A stretch of 64,000 bases of DNA from Flagellimonas meridianipacifica (GTDB lineage Bacteria; Bacteroidota; Bacteroidia; Flavobacteriales; Flavobacteriaceae): positions 372,001 to 436,000 of the forward strand of contig NZ_PVYX01000002.1 of the NCBI RefSeq assembly GCF_003001695.1, written 5' to 3'. The notes under the pieces were generated by a model. It was not told the DNA's origin and made no database searches. It saw only the letters and a list, made by a program, of their open reading frames with translations. The position numbers and the translations under genes are program-made. Position 1 is the first letter of the stretch. Each line of letters starts with the position of its first letter. Of this stretch, positions 34,880 through 42,722 are shown in pieces.

Positions 34880-35536
34880 TTATTTCCTTTTATCCTTCAC
34901 TCCAACATCAAAAGCCACCAAATTAAACAACTGTCGCATCCGGCTACGAACGCGAACTCCATAAAGGTTTTCCAGTTCCTGGGCATTAAGATTTGTTGTG
35001 GCATGGGTTTTTATGTTATGCTTTAAGAAAAGCTCATGTCTTGAGAGCAAAATTTCACCCATTACATTGCAATCTTTACCATAGTGGCGCCCAATGGGTT
35101 CTACACCCAAATCGTCAAAACAATAGGATTGGGAGTTCCCATAATCGTCAATGGTTTTATACCCTAGATGGTTGAATGAAAAGGCTATGTTTCTACAGGG
35201 AATAACGGAGTAGGGGCGTTGATGGGGAACAAGGTATTTTAACAATTTCATTAAGCTGGTCTTGCCACAGCCTACTGGTCCGGAGAGGAGCAAACCCTTA
35301 TCCGGGTCTATCTTGTGTTTTGCGCAATTTTCATAATCCTTCACAAAATAGTTGGCCAGCTTCCAGATGATGTCTCGGTCTTCCTCATAGATTTTGAAAT
35401 GTTTTCCAAAAAGCAACTTCCCTTTCACATTGAGGTAGATGAGTATTTTGTCAAAGTCGTAGGACACGCTTTTACCATCAAAGTTGCCGAGCGAATACTC
35501 CACGGCACCTTCCCGTATTTTAGAGGGGTTCACCAT
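34880..35536 (-). CDS. DnaC-like helicase loader ATPase
   Basis: 218 residues. AAA+ motifs: Walker A LSGPVGCGKTSLMK, Walker B YCFDDLG and a sensor/arginine region HATTNLNAQELENLYGVRVRSRMRQLF near the C-terminus, as in DnaC/IstB-type loaders. It probably loads the replicative helicase on the excised ICE circle. It overlaps the upstream DnaD-like gene by 17 bases; the pair is standard in Bacteroidota ICE replication modules. Confidence 0.85.
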   Translation of the reverse strand: MVNPSKIREGAVEYSLGNFDGKSVSYDFDKILIYLNVKGKLLFGKHFKIYEEDRDIIWKLANYFVKDYENCAKHKIDPDKGLLLSGPVGCGKTSLMKLLKYLVPHQRPYSVIPCRNIAFSFNHLGYKTIDDYGNSQSYCFDDLGVEPIGRHYGKDCNVMGEILLSRHELFLKHNIKTHATTNLNAQELENLYGVRVRSRMRQLFNLVAFDVGVKDKRK

Positions 35537-36167
35537 AATTCTTTTCGGTACTGGTTTTCAAGTTGTCCTGATTTTGAGACAGCTGTTTTACGGTTTGTAG
35601 CTCTTTTGCCTTGAGCATCCAACTACTGGCGGTAGCATGCCAGTCGGTAATCTTCATTTTCCCGCCCAACTTCCAGCCAATGGCCTGGTAGTGGTTAAAA
35701 AATTTCAGCCCTTCAAGGGCTGGCCATTCTTTCGTTTTAAAAAATTCTACAACTTCAATTTCAGTTTTTGGTAACTTACGTTTATCTATATTTTCTTCCT
35801 GTTTGTAATAGTTTGTATTAGATACCACTACTTGTTCACTACTGGTTTTAGACTGGTTTACAGCTTGTTCAGTAGTTGTGCCAAAAATGAGCATCTTGAT
35901 TTGGCTTCCTTTGTAGGGATTATGGGAAGGCAGATATTTTATATAATTCCAATCGTCCATATTTCGTAAACATCTATGATAGGTGGCCTTGGAACCAATT
36001 TTGGAAAGCTGCATGATTTCCTCTCGATTGATAAAGAACAGTTCGGGAAAGCGGTTTAAATTCCAATACTGAAAGAGTGCCATGTACAAACTGATATGGG
36101 TGGCATTTAATCGAGAATCTTTGGCGAAGGCCTGAAAGACACCATTGAGATGTTTGATATAGTTCAT
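35520..36167 (-). CDS. DnaD-like replication protein
   Basis: 215 residues. The N-terminal half looks like a winged helix (ATHISLYMALFQYWN, INREEIMQLSKIGSKATYHRCLRNMDDWNYIKYLPS), followed by a Gln/Ser/Asn-rich linker and a C-terminal helical part with KITDWHATASSWMLKAKEL, as in DnaD/DnaB_2-type primosome proteins. Expected to initiate ICE replication with the loader that overlaps it. Function assigned from domain style and neighbour. Confidence 0.7.
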   Translation of the reverse strand: MNYIKHLNGVFQAFAKDSRLNATHISLYMALFQYWNLNRFPELFFINREEIMQLSKIGSKATYHRCLRNMDDWNYIKYLPSHNPYKGSQIKMLIFGTTTEQAVNQSKTSSEQVVVSNTNYYKQEENIDKRKLPKTEIEVVEFFKTKEWPALEGLKFFNHYQAIGWKLGGKMKITDWHATASSWMLKAKELQTVKQLSQNQDNLKTSTEKNYGEPL

Positions 36168-36175
36168 ACATCGTT

Positions 36176-36454
36176 CTAGAATTTATGATGGACCCGGTTA
36201 TCGGCCATGACCTTTTGAATCTCTTCCGAATCATAAAAAATGATACCGCCCACTTTGGTGTAAGGCAACGTACCATTGATGCGAAGGTTCTGTAACGTGC
36301 CTGGGCTAATTTGCAACAGCTCCATAACTTCGTTGGATTTGAGATAGCGTTTCAATTTACCTTCTGCTTGCTTTGTCAAAAGGGTTTTGAATTCATCGAG
36401 CAATTCCGTCTTGAAATCTCGAAGGTCGTCTGTGGTCACAATACTTGCTGGCAT
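36176..36454 (-). CDS. Excisionase-like helix-turn-helix protein
   Basis: 92 residues. A helical N-terminus is followed by a MerR/HTH_17-type DNA-binding domain: YLKSNEVMELLQISPGTLQNLRINGTLPYTKVGGIIFYDSEEI. Such proteins act as excision or directionality factors or as replication regulators in ICEs. It is the first gene of the replication operon. Upstream lie a large hairpin and repeated palindromes. Confidence 0.82.
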   Translation of the reverse strand: MPASIVTTDDLRDFKTELLDEFKTLLTKQAEGKLKRYLKSNEVMELLQISPGTLQNLRINGTLPYTKVGGIIFYDSEEIQKVMADNRVHHKF

Positions 36455-36472
36455 AGAAATAGTTGTTTTTTG

Positions 36473-36516
36473 AAAGAGACCACCTCGTCGCTGTCACCCA
36501 ATTTGATGGTCTCTTT
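36473..36516 (-). promoter_or_regulatory. Long hairpin carrying GGGTGACAGCGACG in its loop
   Basis: AAAGAGACCA / TGGTCTCTTT forms a perfect 10-bp stem with a 24-base loop. In the sense of the excisionase-like gene, the loop shows GGGTGACAGCGACGAGG. The same core (GGTAACAGCGACG) precedes the ssb operon at 5994. It lies 19 bases upstream of the gene start, so it would be in the 5' leader or at the promoter. Confidence 0.5.
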
Positions 36517-36565
36517 ACTGATTTGACTTTCGTTGCACAAAATTGATGGGCTTTGATGAGATTTG

Positions 36566-36718
36566 TTCACAAGTCAAACGCAACTTGTGAAAGATTTTTA
36601 ACGCATTTTGAATGGTTCAAAATGATGCAGTTTATGACTAGGGGAACCAATTTTGATTGAGTTTTGACCTTAAATCTTCCAGGATTTTGGGTTTCACAAG
36701 ACGAACACAACTTGTGAA
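36566..36718. repeat. Duplicated palindrome TTCACAAG-N8/10-CTTGTGAA
   Basis: Two near-identical units at 36566-36591 (TTCACAAGT-N8-ACTTGTGAA) and 36693-36718 (TTCACAAG-N10-CTTGTGAA) lie 127 bp apart between rteC and the replication genes. A smaller palindrome TTTTGAA-tgg-TTCAAAA (36606-36622) lies between them. The arrangement suggests iteron-like or operator sites for replication or excision. Confidence 0.55.
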
Positions 36719-36727
36719 GAATTCGGG

Positions 36728-37633
36728 TCAGTCATCCGCCTCTTCCATTCGCTGAATGAGACTTGATTTTAAGGTGTCCAGAAAACGGGTTCGCTCAACC
36801 AATTTCCGATTGCGAAGCTCAATGAATTTACGGTAGTAGTTCCCTAAGTCAATATCGAACAGAGATTCGCATGAAGCGGCAAGTTCTTTAATGCCGCCGC
36901 GGCCTTTTATTGAGCCGGAAGCGTTTAAGGCATAAATCAATTCAATCAAGTCTATTTTGTTGCCTGTCCATCGCAGATTTGGAGGTTTGTCATTGGCTAC
37001 ATTTGGTTCCTGGGATAGTGAATGTAATTTCTCATTCAAATAGACTGTTAGTCGACCATAAGCTTTGAATTTGGCCAGGGTTAGGTCTTTCGGAGTACAA
37101 AATTCAGGGTCTTCCATATAGTTGTCGTATCCTAGTATTGGGAACTCTTCAACTGTTTTTCGGGTATAATAGTGTTTGTCAAAATGGGTTGAACCTATTT
37201 GTATATACAAACCAAAATCAATATGTCGAAGGAAAAACCGGTTATAGGATTCAAGCTGCTCCTTAATGAATTTCTTTCGTCTGTTTATTGTGCCCCTGGG
37301 CAAATAAGCCTCTATCTTATATACCTCTTTGAAGTAAATTAATTGTGACTGTGGCACCTGTTTGATACTCTTAAAAAACTCAATTTCTTCAGGCTCAGAG
37401 TGGAAGCCATTAGTGATTATTTCTTTTCGGAGGGCGACGAGTAATTTTCTGCAAGCTTGTATACTTTGAAGCGACTGTTTCAGTATAGAGGGGATTGACC
37501 GCTTGATTTGGTCCAATTCCCCAAGTAAATTATCTGCTAATAACTTATAATCCATAGTACTCCGTAGCATTAGACATTCCACTGCATATAAAGCCAACTT
37601 TTGAAGGTCAGTACGGAGTTTTACGAAAATCAA
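36728..37633 (-). CDS. rteC: RteC-like regulator of ICE excision
   Basis: 301 residues, or about 275 if translation starts at MDYKLLADNLL near 37555, which is more natural. The C-terminal part carries the RteC signature: IDLIELIYALNASGSIKGRGGIKELA, then FDIDLGNYYRKFIELRNRK and RTRFLDTL. In CTnDOT, RteC activates transcription of excision genes and thereby transfer. It stands next to the excisionase-like gene and repeated palindromes, fitting that role here. Confidence 0.88.
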   Translation of the reverse strand: MIFVKLRTDLQKLALYAVECLMLRSTMDYKLLADNLLGELDQIKRSIPSILKQSLQSIQACRKLLVALRKEIITNGFHSEPEEIEFFKSIKQVPQSQLIYFKEVYKIEAYLPRGTINRRKKFIKEQLESYNRFFLRHIDFGLYIQIGSTHFDKHYYTRKTVEEFPILGYDNYMEDPEFCTPKDLTLAKFKAYGRLTVYLNEKLHSLSQEPNVANDKPPNLRWTGNKIDLIELIYALNASGSIKGRGGIKELAASCESLFDIDLGNYYRKFIELRNRKLVERTRFLDTLKSSLIQRMEEADD

Positions 37634-37795
37634 ACCCAGACTACAGTAGGAATGGGAGGCAATGCCTCATTACATCCTTGTTTTCCACAATACTTTTAGG
37701 TTAAAGAGTTGAATTTCAAAAATAGAGGAAGTGATGTATTCAGCACACTAAGTAGGGCGTATATATGTACGGTATAACACGTATTTTCGTACGTA

Positions 37796-38713
37796 CTACC
37801 TTTTCTTTTGACTAAAACGCTTCAAAAATTCGACTCTATTTTTTACACCTGTTTTTTTGAAGATGTTGGATGCATGTTTGGACACTGTTCTCTCTGCGAT
37901 GAAAAAACTTTTACCTATTTCTTTGTAAGAGTTTCGATTTAAAATTGAAATAGCAATTTCAATCTCTCTTCTCGTAAGACTTTGATAAATGAGTTTTGGC
38001 TCAATAAGTTTGCCTTTGTTTTCTTGGTAAAGAGAGAAAACCTCGAACATTTTGTTCTTGTTTTCCAGAAAATAGAGATGCCTGTCAATCTCAATAATAG
38101 TTATCGCAAAAAATGCACTATTCATTATAGTGAAAGTTAACCACTGATAATCTCCTATCATGGTACAAACAGGAAGCAAAGCGATTGCACTTACGCTAAT
38201 CATAGATAATTTGTTACGGCGTTTGATGAATTTATTTGGGTTTGAAGGATTAGAAATTCTACGATAAAAAATGACAAGAAAAATAAACGCCAGAACAGAA
38301 AAAGGTATCGTAAAAAGTAGTTTTGATAAATGAAGGGAATAGGTTAGAAAATAGGGAATCAGATAGAGTGTTATAAATCCACTTGCCGTAATCAGTGCAA
38401 GGTTTCTAACCGAAGAGTGAAACTTCAAAACGATGATGTCATACTCTTTGTATAAATAATAAACAATATATACGCAGAGCGCTATGGCTACTCCATAGGT
38501 GATGACGTATTGTATAATTTCAGGCCCTGGAAAATTATCCATTGGCAAAAAACCTCCTGTTGCATTATACGCTATGAATAGACATCCTAAATACAAGAAT
38601 CTATGAAGACTGTTACGCCTTGATTTTGTTGTGAGATAGGCAGTAAAGAGTACAATTCCAATATCCAATAAGAGATAGAAGAAGGTTGTCCAATGTATCG
38701 AAGTGCCAAACAT
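37796..38713 (-). CDS. Seven-helix membrane protein with LuxR-type HTH
   Basis: 305 residues. About six to seven hydrophobic helices fill residues 8-215, and a LuxR/GerE DNA-binding domain ends the protein (LTRREIEIAISILNRNSYKEIGKSFFIAERTVSKHASNIFKKTGV). It is a membrane-bound one-component regulator. The gene follows an asparaginase-domain gene by 6 bases and is probably the tail of the SDR operon. Confidence 0.85.
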   Translation of the reverse strand: MFGTSIHWTTFFYLLLDIGIVLFTAYLTTKSRRNSLHRFLYLGCLFIAYNATGGFLPMDNFPGPEIIQYVITYGVAIALCVYIVYYLYKEYDIIVLKFHSSVRNLALITASGFITLYLIPYFLTYSLHLSKLLFTIPFSVLAFIFLVIFYRRISNPSNPNKFIKRRNKLSMISVSAIALLPVCTMIGDYQWLTFTIMNSAFFAITIIEIDRHLYFLENKNKMFEVFSLYQENKGKLIEPKLIYQSLTRREIEIAISILNRNSYKEIGKSFFIAERTVSKHASNIFKKTGVKNRVEFLKRFSQKKR

Positions 38714-38719
38714 CTCTCA

Positions 38720-39211
38720 TCACTTTTTGATGTTTTCGAATCGGTTTTCCTGCATGTTCTTTTGAACGTTGTTCCAAGGAAATAGGGTCTGATGCATTGC
38801 TATATAGACTCCTTTTTCCACGGAAGAGACTTTGGTCAGGGCAAAGGATAGATTTTCAAAAGCATCTGTTTTTGGGTCTGTCCCCAACACAAAGGCTCCT
38901 GTGAGAACAATGGTTTTATCCAGATTGAGTTTGCCTAAGAAAAGTGCTGTCTCTACCATGGTAAGCGTGCCATGAGTGATTATAATTTTGTCATTCTCAG
39001 CAAACTCTATCTCCCGTAACAACAAATCACGGTCCCGTCTATTGACAAAACGGCTGTCTTTCGAAAACACTTCTTTTATGTCATATTCAGGAGCAATATC
39101 AATACGTGATAAATGGTCTTCAATACTAATGGGGGCTTTCTCAGGGGCCTTGTCAATTTTATCATATTCAAGCCCTTCGATAGTTCCCCCGGTTGTTAAA
39201 ATGGTAATCAT
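38720..39211 (-). CDS. Single-domain asparaginase-like protein
   Basis: 163 residues, matching only the N-terminal domain of L-asparaginases (usual length about 330). The first catalytic Thr motif is TTGGTIEG; a DSR motif follows; the second Thr motif is THGTLTM, where the usual Asp of HGTDTM is Leu. The C-terminal domain is absent without a visible remnant. Enzyme activity is therefore doubtful, although similar short proteins exist in Bacteroidota. It is part of a leftward run starting with the SDR gene. Confidence 0.8.
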   Translation of the reverse strand: MITILTTGGTIEGLEYDKIDKAPEKAPISIEDHLSRIDIAPEYDIKEVFSKDSRFVNRRDRDLLLREIEFAENDKIIITHGTLTMVETALFLGKLNLDKTIVLTGAFVLGTDPKTDAFENLSFALTKVSSVEKGVYIAMHQTLFPWNNVQKNMQENRFENIKK

Positions 39212-39229
39212 AAGGTATTTAGACGACTA

Positions 39230-39982
39230 TCAAATCTGGGCATATCCGCCATCAGCGGGAAATTCAGCTCCCGTGACAAATGAGCTCTCTGGCGAAGCTA
39301 AAAATGTAGCGACGGAAGCAATCTCTTCCGGTTGCCCCATTCGACCTAATGGTGTTTTTAGCTTCACCTCATTTTCCATGGCCTTCATTGCATCTTCGTC
39401 CATTTCAATTTTCGTAACAATAGGAGTCGCGGTATGACCCGGAGATACTGCGTTGATTCGTATACCTCTTGGAGCCAGTTCCGTTGCCAATGTCCGGGCG
39501 AATGAACGCACTGCGGCTTTAGTCGCAGAATAGGCACTCGTACCGGGCAGACCTTTCCCATTAATCACAGAGGTGGTCAAAACTATGGAGCCTCCTTCTG
39601 GAATAAGTGGTAATGCCTTTTGTATGGTAAAGTATGCACCCTTTACATTAATATCGAAAAGGTGGTCATACTTTGCCTCATCGGTTCCGTCGATGGGTGA
39701 GAATCCTGCAACACCGGCATTAACAAATAAGATGTCCAACTTTTGATACTTGGTTTTTACCTCATTGTATAAATTATCCAAATCACTCAAATTTGAAATA
39801 TCCGCCCTGATTCCATAAGACTGCTCACCCAATTGCGATACGGCAGTATTTAAGGCCTCTTCTTTTCTGCCTACTATAATTACTTGGGCTCCTTGTTCTA
39901 CAAACTTTTGTGCTGTGGCCAAACCGATTCCTGAACTCCCTCCAGTTATCAGTGCTATTTTATTGTTCAATTGTTTAGTCAT
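39230..39982 (-). CDS. Short-chain dehydrogenase/reductase
   Basis: 250 residues, classical SDR: TGGSSGIG cofactor motif, NAGVAG, catalytic Ser in LTTSVING and Y-x-x-x-K in YSATKAA. The Arg in IVGRKEEAL after the second strand favours NADP(H). The C-terminal GAEFPADGGYAQI is typical. Substrate unknown. It follows an AraC-type regulator gene by 13 bases. Confidence 0.93.
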   Translation of the reverse strand: MTKQLNNKIALITGGSSGIGLATAQKFVEQGAQVIIVGRKEEALNTAVSQLGEQSYGIRADISNLSDLDNLYNEVKTKYQKLDILFVNAGVAGFSPIDGTDEAKYDHLFDINVKGAYFTIQKALPLIPEGGSIVLTTSVINGKGLPGTSAYSATKAAVRSFARTLATELAPRGIRINAVSPGHTATPIVTKIEMDEDAMKAMENEVKLKTPLGRMGQPEEIASVATFLASPESSFVTGAEFPADGGYAQI

Positions 39983-39995
39983 ATTATTATATTTT

Positions 39996-40856
39996 TCATT
40001 TTACAGTTCTAAAATCTCGTGGAGATTTTCCAAATTTCTTTTTAAAAGCCTTTGTGAAATACGTAGGGTCACTAAAACCACATTGATAACCGATAGCAGA
40101 AATCGAATCCTTTGAAACTTTAAGAAGTTCTGCTCCTTTCTCAAGACGTCTAATTAGTATGTATCTCCCCGGAGTCTCATCAAAGGTCTTCTTAAACTTC
40201 CTTTGAAACGAGGACAGACTCATATTGCACAGGCTAGCATAGTCTTCCATCATTAAGTCTTCAAAAAGGTGGGTTTCGACAATTTGTTTGAGAGAATATT
40301 CTTCGTTGTCAAAAATTTGTGATAGAATATCAGCAATATCGCCTGAACGTTCAGAATTTACCAGTAAGAGTATGAGTTCTTTCAGTTTAAGCTCGATGAG
40401 TTCGTCAGTCATTAATTCTGGTGCCTCAAAGTAGAACATGAGGCTCTTTATATAGGCCTTAAGTAGTCTATCTACCTTAAAACTATGAACGTCGTTGTGT
40501 TTTGCTGACCCTGTCTTTTTTCTGGAAAGCTTGTCATGTATTCCTTTGGGAAGGACGTCCGTAAATATCTTTTTCATTAGTTTGGGGTAGAAGCGAATTA
40601 TAATGGCTTCCGATACGCCCGTTTCACAAACCTTTTTCCATTTATTGATGTATTTTCCACAACGCACCAGAACAGCATGTTCGCCATTGGCATCAACAAC
40701 ATTGGTTCTTGAGTAAATGGATGCACTACCGTGAACTGCCAAAATGAAGCACGCCTCATTGTCCATAGAAACAGGCAGTTTTAATGGGGTATTGAATTTG
40801 AACCTTTGTAAGACAGGTTTATCTGATATGTCAAAATGTTGGTGCTCTAAGAACAT
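39996..40856 (-). CDS. AraC family transcription regulator (copy 1)
   Basis: 286 residues. A cupin-like sensing domain comes first (INKWKKVCETGVSEAIIIRFYP). The AraC DNA-binding domain is at the C-terminus (MEDYASLCNMSLSSFQRKFKKTF and ISAIGYQCGFSDPTYFTKAFKKKFG). It is paralogous to the AraC regulator at 52734-53576 along its whole length, and both lie immediately downstream of a tandem SRPBCC gene on the same strand, so a two-gene unit was duplicated. Confidence 0.92.
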   Translation of the reverse strand: MFLEHQHFDISDKPVLQRFKFNTPLKLPVSMDNEACFILAVHGSASIYSRTNVVDANGEHAVLVRCGKYINKWKKVCETGVSEAIIIRFYPKLMKKIFTDVLPKGIHDKLSRKKTGSAKHNDVHSFKVDRLLKAYIKSLMFYFEAPELMTDELIELKLKELILLLVNSERSGDIADILSQIFDNEEYSLKQIVETHLFEDLMMEDYASLCNMSLSSFQRKFKKTFDETPGRYILIRRLEKGAELLKVSKDSISAIGYQCGFSDPTYFTKAFKKKFGKSPRDFRTVK

Positions 40857-40894
40857 AAATTCTAGTTTTGGAAAATGGTAACTACAAAGTTAGC

Positions 40895-42040
40895 CTACTT
40901 ATAATTTCCTTTTATTTCCTTCCATTTATCGCGAGTTACGTTTTCACCTGTCTCAGAATGATAGTCAATGGCATAGGCATAACGCTGAAAAGTTTTCTTT
41001 AAATTCCCTTTGGCCATACCTTTTAACAACCGTGGTTTGGTCAGGTAGTTCATTCTAATTTTCAACCTGGTTTTGTTCGGGCCCATGGAGGTGGCATCCA
41101 TATTTACCCACGTGTAATCGGCATTGATAGGAAAGCCTTTTTTCTTGATTACTTCAATGGTGATATGATGGTTCTCAGGTTCCCATTTGGCAATTTTATC
41201 GATGAAATATTTCTTCTCATTCTCCTTCATGTACATGATGCGTTTGGCTCCGAGCTCTGCTTTGGTATGACCCTGAAACCACTCAGATTTAGGGCAATCC
41301 GGATTGCTATTGGCGATATCGGCAAAGCCTTCTCCAATTACTTCCCAAACTCGGTCAACAGGAGCATCAATTTCTTGTACTATCTCAAAAGAAACTACCT
41401 TCTTTTTCATTTTAGCATCCTTGGTCGCGATTTTCTCATTTGAGGCAACTTTCTCTGGATGTGGCTCACCATTTTCTATATAGTATTTTAATTCCTCACA
41501 CATACTTTCCAAAGCTTTTCTGGTGGCTCCTTTCATGATGCCTTTCATCATGAACCCCATAACACCTGTCGCTCGCATTTCAGATTGTGCAGATACATAA
41601 GTGCCGCCATCTTGTTCCCTAAACTTCCAGGTGTTGATGAAATCTTTCACAAAACCAGGAATGGCTTCATACAATGCATAGCGTATCTCATAGTCATCTT
41701 CGTTAAAATTTAAGATTTCCTCTCGAGCATCACCAAAACCTGCAGCCGTAATCTCGCAAGCACGAACGCTGTAAGGAGAGCTTCCAATGGCTTCACCGAA
41801 GCCCTCAGAATGGGATACCCCAGAAGACCATTTCTGTATCCCTGCAAAGTCTTCGGCAAAAACTGCCCATACATCTTTTGCCGGGGCTTTTATAAAGATT
41901 TCTGCATTGGCCGCAACATTGGGCTTTTTCTTTTTGTCTTTGGTTACATTGGTTGCCCTTGAAGAACCTGGTATGAGCATCAAGGCTGCTATTAGGGCAA
42001 TCAATGTGTAGCTTGTATAAATTTTCTTTTTAGCTTTCAT
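40895..42040 (-). CDS. Exported tandem SRPBCC (START-like) protein (copy 1)
   Basis: 381 residues. A signal peptide (ending SSRAT) is followed by two START-like lipid/hydrophobe-binding domains: the first about 45-190 (APAKDVWAVFAEDFAGIQKWSSGVSHSEGFG), the second about 215-380 (APVDRVWEVIGEGFADIANSNPDCP). SRPBCC folds enclose a large hydrophobic cavity. It is the paralogue of the protein at 53587-54696; both also keep the C-terminal FQRYAYAIDYHS-type ending. Ligand unknown. Confidence 0.85.
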   Translation of the reverse strand: MKAKKKIYTSYTLIALIAALMLIPGSSRATNVTKDKKKKPNVAANAEIFIKAPAKDVWAVFAEDFAGIQKWSSGVSHSEGFGEAIGSSPYSVRACEITAAGFGDAREEILNFNEDDYEIRYALYEAIPGFVKDFINTWKFREQDGGTYVSAQSEMRATGVMGFMMKGIMKGATRKALESMCEELKYYIENGEPHPEKVASNEKIATKDAKMKKKVVSFEIVQEIDAPVDRVWEVIGEGFADIANSNPDCPKSEWFQGHTKAELGAKRIMYMKENEKKYFIDKIAKWEPENHHITIEVIKKKGFPINADYTWVNMDATSMGPNKTRLKIRMNYLTKPRLLKGMAKGNLKKTFQRYAYAIDYHSETGENVTRDKWKEIKGNYK

Positions 42041-42057
42041 AACGATATACTTTACTG

Positions 42058-42585
42058 TTACTTTTTCTTTTTGTTGAATTTTTCTATTGCTTTCATCTTT
42101 TTAGGATGCGGCTTATTATTTTCGATGTAGTAGGCAAGTTCTTCGCACATGGAGCGTAGTGCATTTTTTGTGCTTGAACGCATAAAACCACGCATTAGAA
42201 AACCAAGAAGACCAGTTGCCCGCATTTTAGAAACCACCCGCATTTGGGTCTTCTCTTTTATTGGCATCAACATCCAAGTGATTTCCGCGCTCTTTACAAA
42301 AGATGGTACACCTTCATACAAGTCATAGGAGAGCATGTATGAGTTTTTGTCGTACACGGTTATTCGTTCCTTGGCATTGCTAAATCCGGGCGCATTGATT
42401 TTACAAGCCCTTTCACCACACAAAGAACCATTGACAGGTTCTCCAAAACCTTCTGAGTGATTGACTCCAGATGACCATTCCCCGATTTTGTCAAAGTCTT
42501 CTGCCAATGCCTTCCAGACTTCGTTTATCCCAGCATCTACTAGAATTGTTTGATGAACATTTATGTTTGATTTACTACTGGGCAT
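42058..42585 (-). CDS. SRPBCC (START-like) protein
   Basis: 175 residues, a single START-like domain without a signal peptide, similar to the first domain of the adjacent tandem protein (GINEVWKALAEDFDKIGEWSSGVNHSEGFG; later MRATGLLGFLMRGFMRSSTKNAL). A Lys-rich tail ends the protein. It lies 17 bases upstream of the tandem SRPBCC gene in the same leftward operon. Confidence 0.85.
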   Translation of the reverse strand: MPSSKSNINVHQTILVDAGINEVWKALAEDFDKIGEWSSGVNHSEGFGEPVNGSLCGERACKINAPGFSNAKERITVYDKNSYMLSYDLYEGVPSFVKSAEITWMLMPIKEKTQMRVVSKMRATGLLGFLMRGFMRSSTKNALRSMCEELAYYIENNKPHPKKMKAIEKFNKKKK

Positions 42586-42722
42586 TCGGTAATTTTTACA
42601 ACATAAAATTGCCAGTAAATCAGAAAAATCACTTGGTCAAAAACAGCAAGAACTTGGAAAATAGGGTCAAACAGTAGATAGAGTTTTGTACCTAATTGTA
42701 GAATGGTTTTACATCCTAAGAA

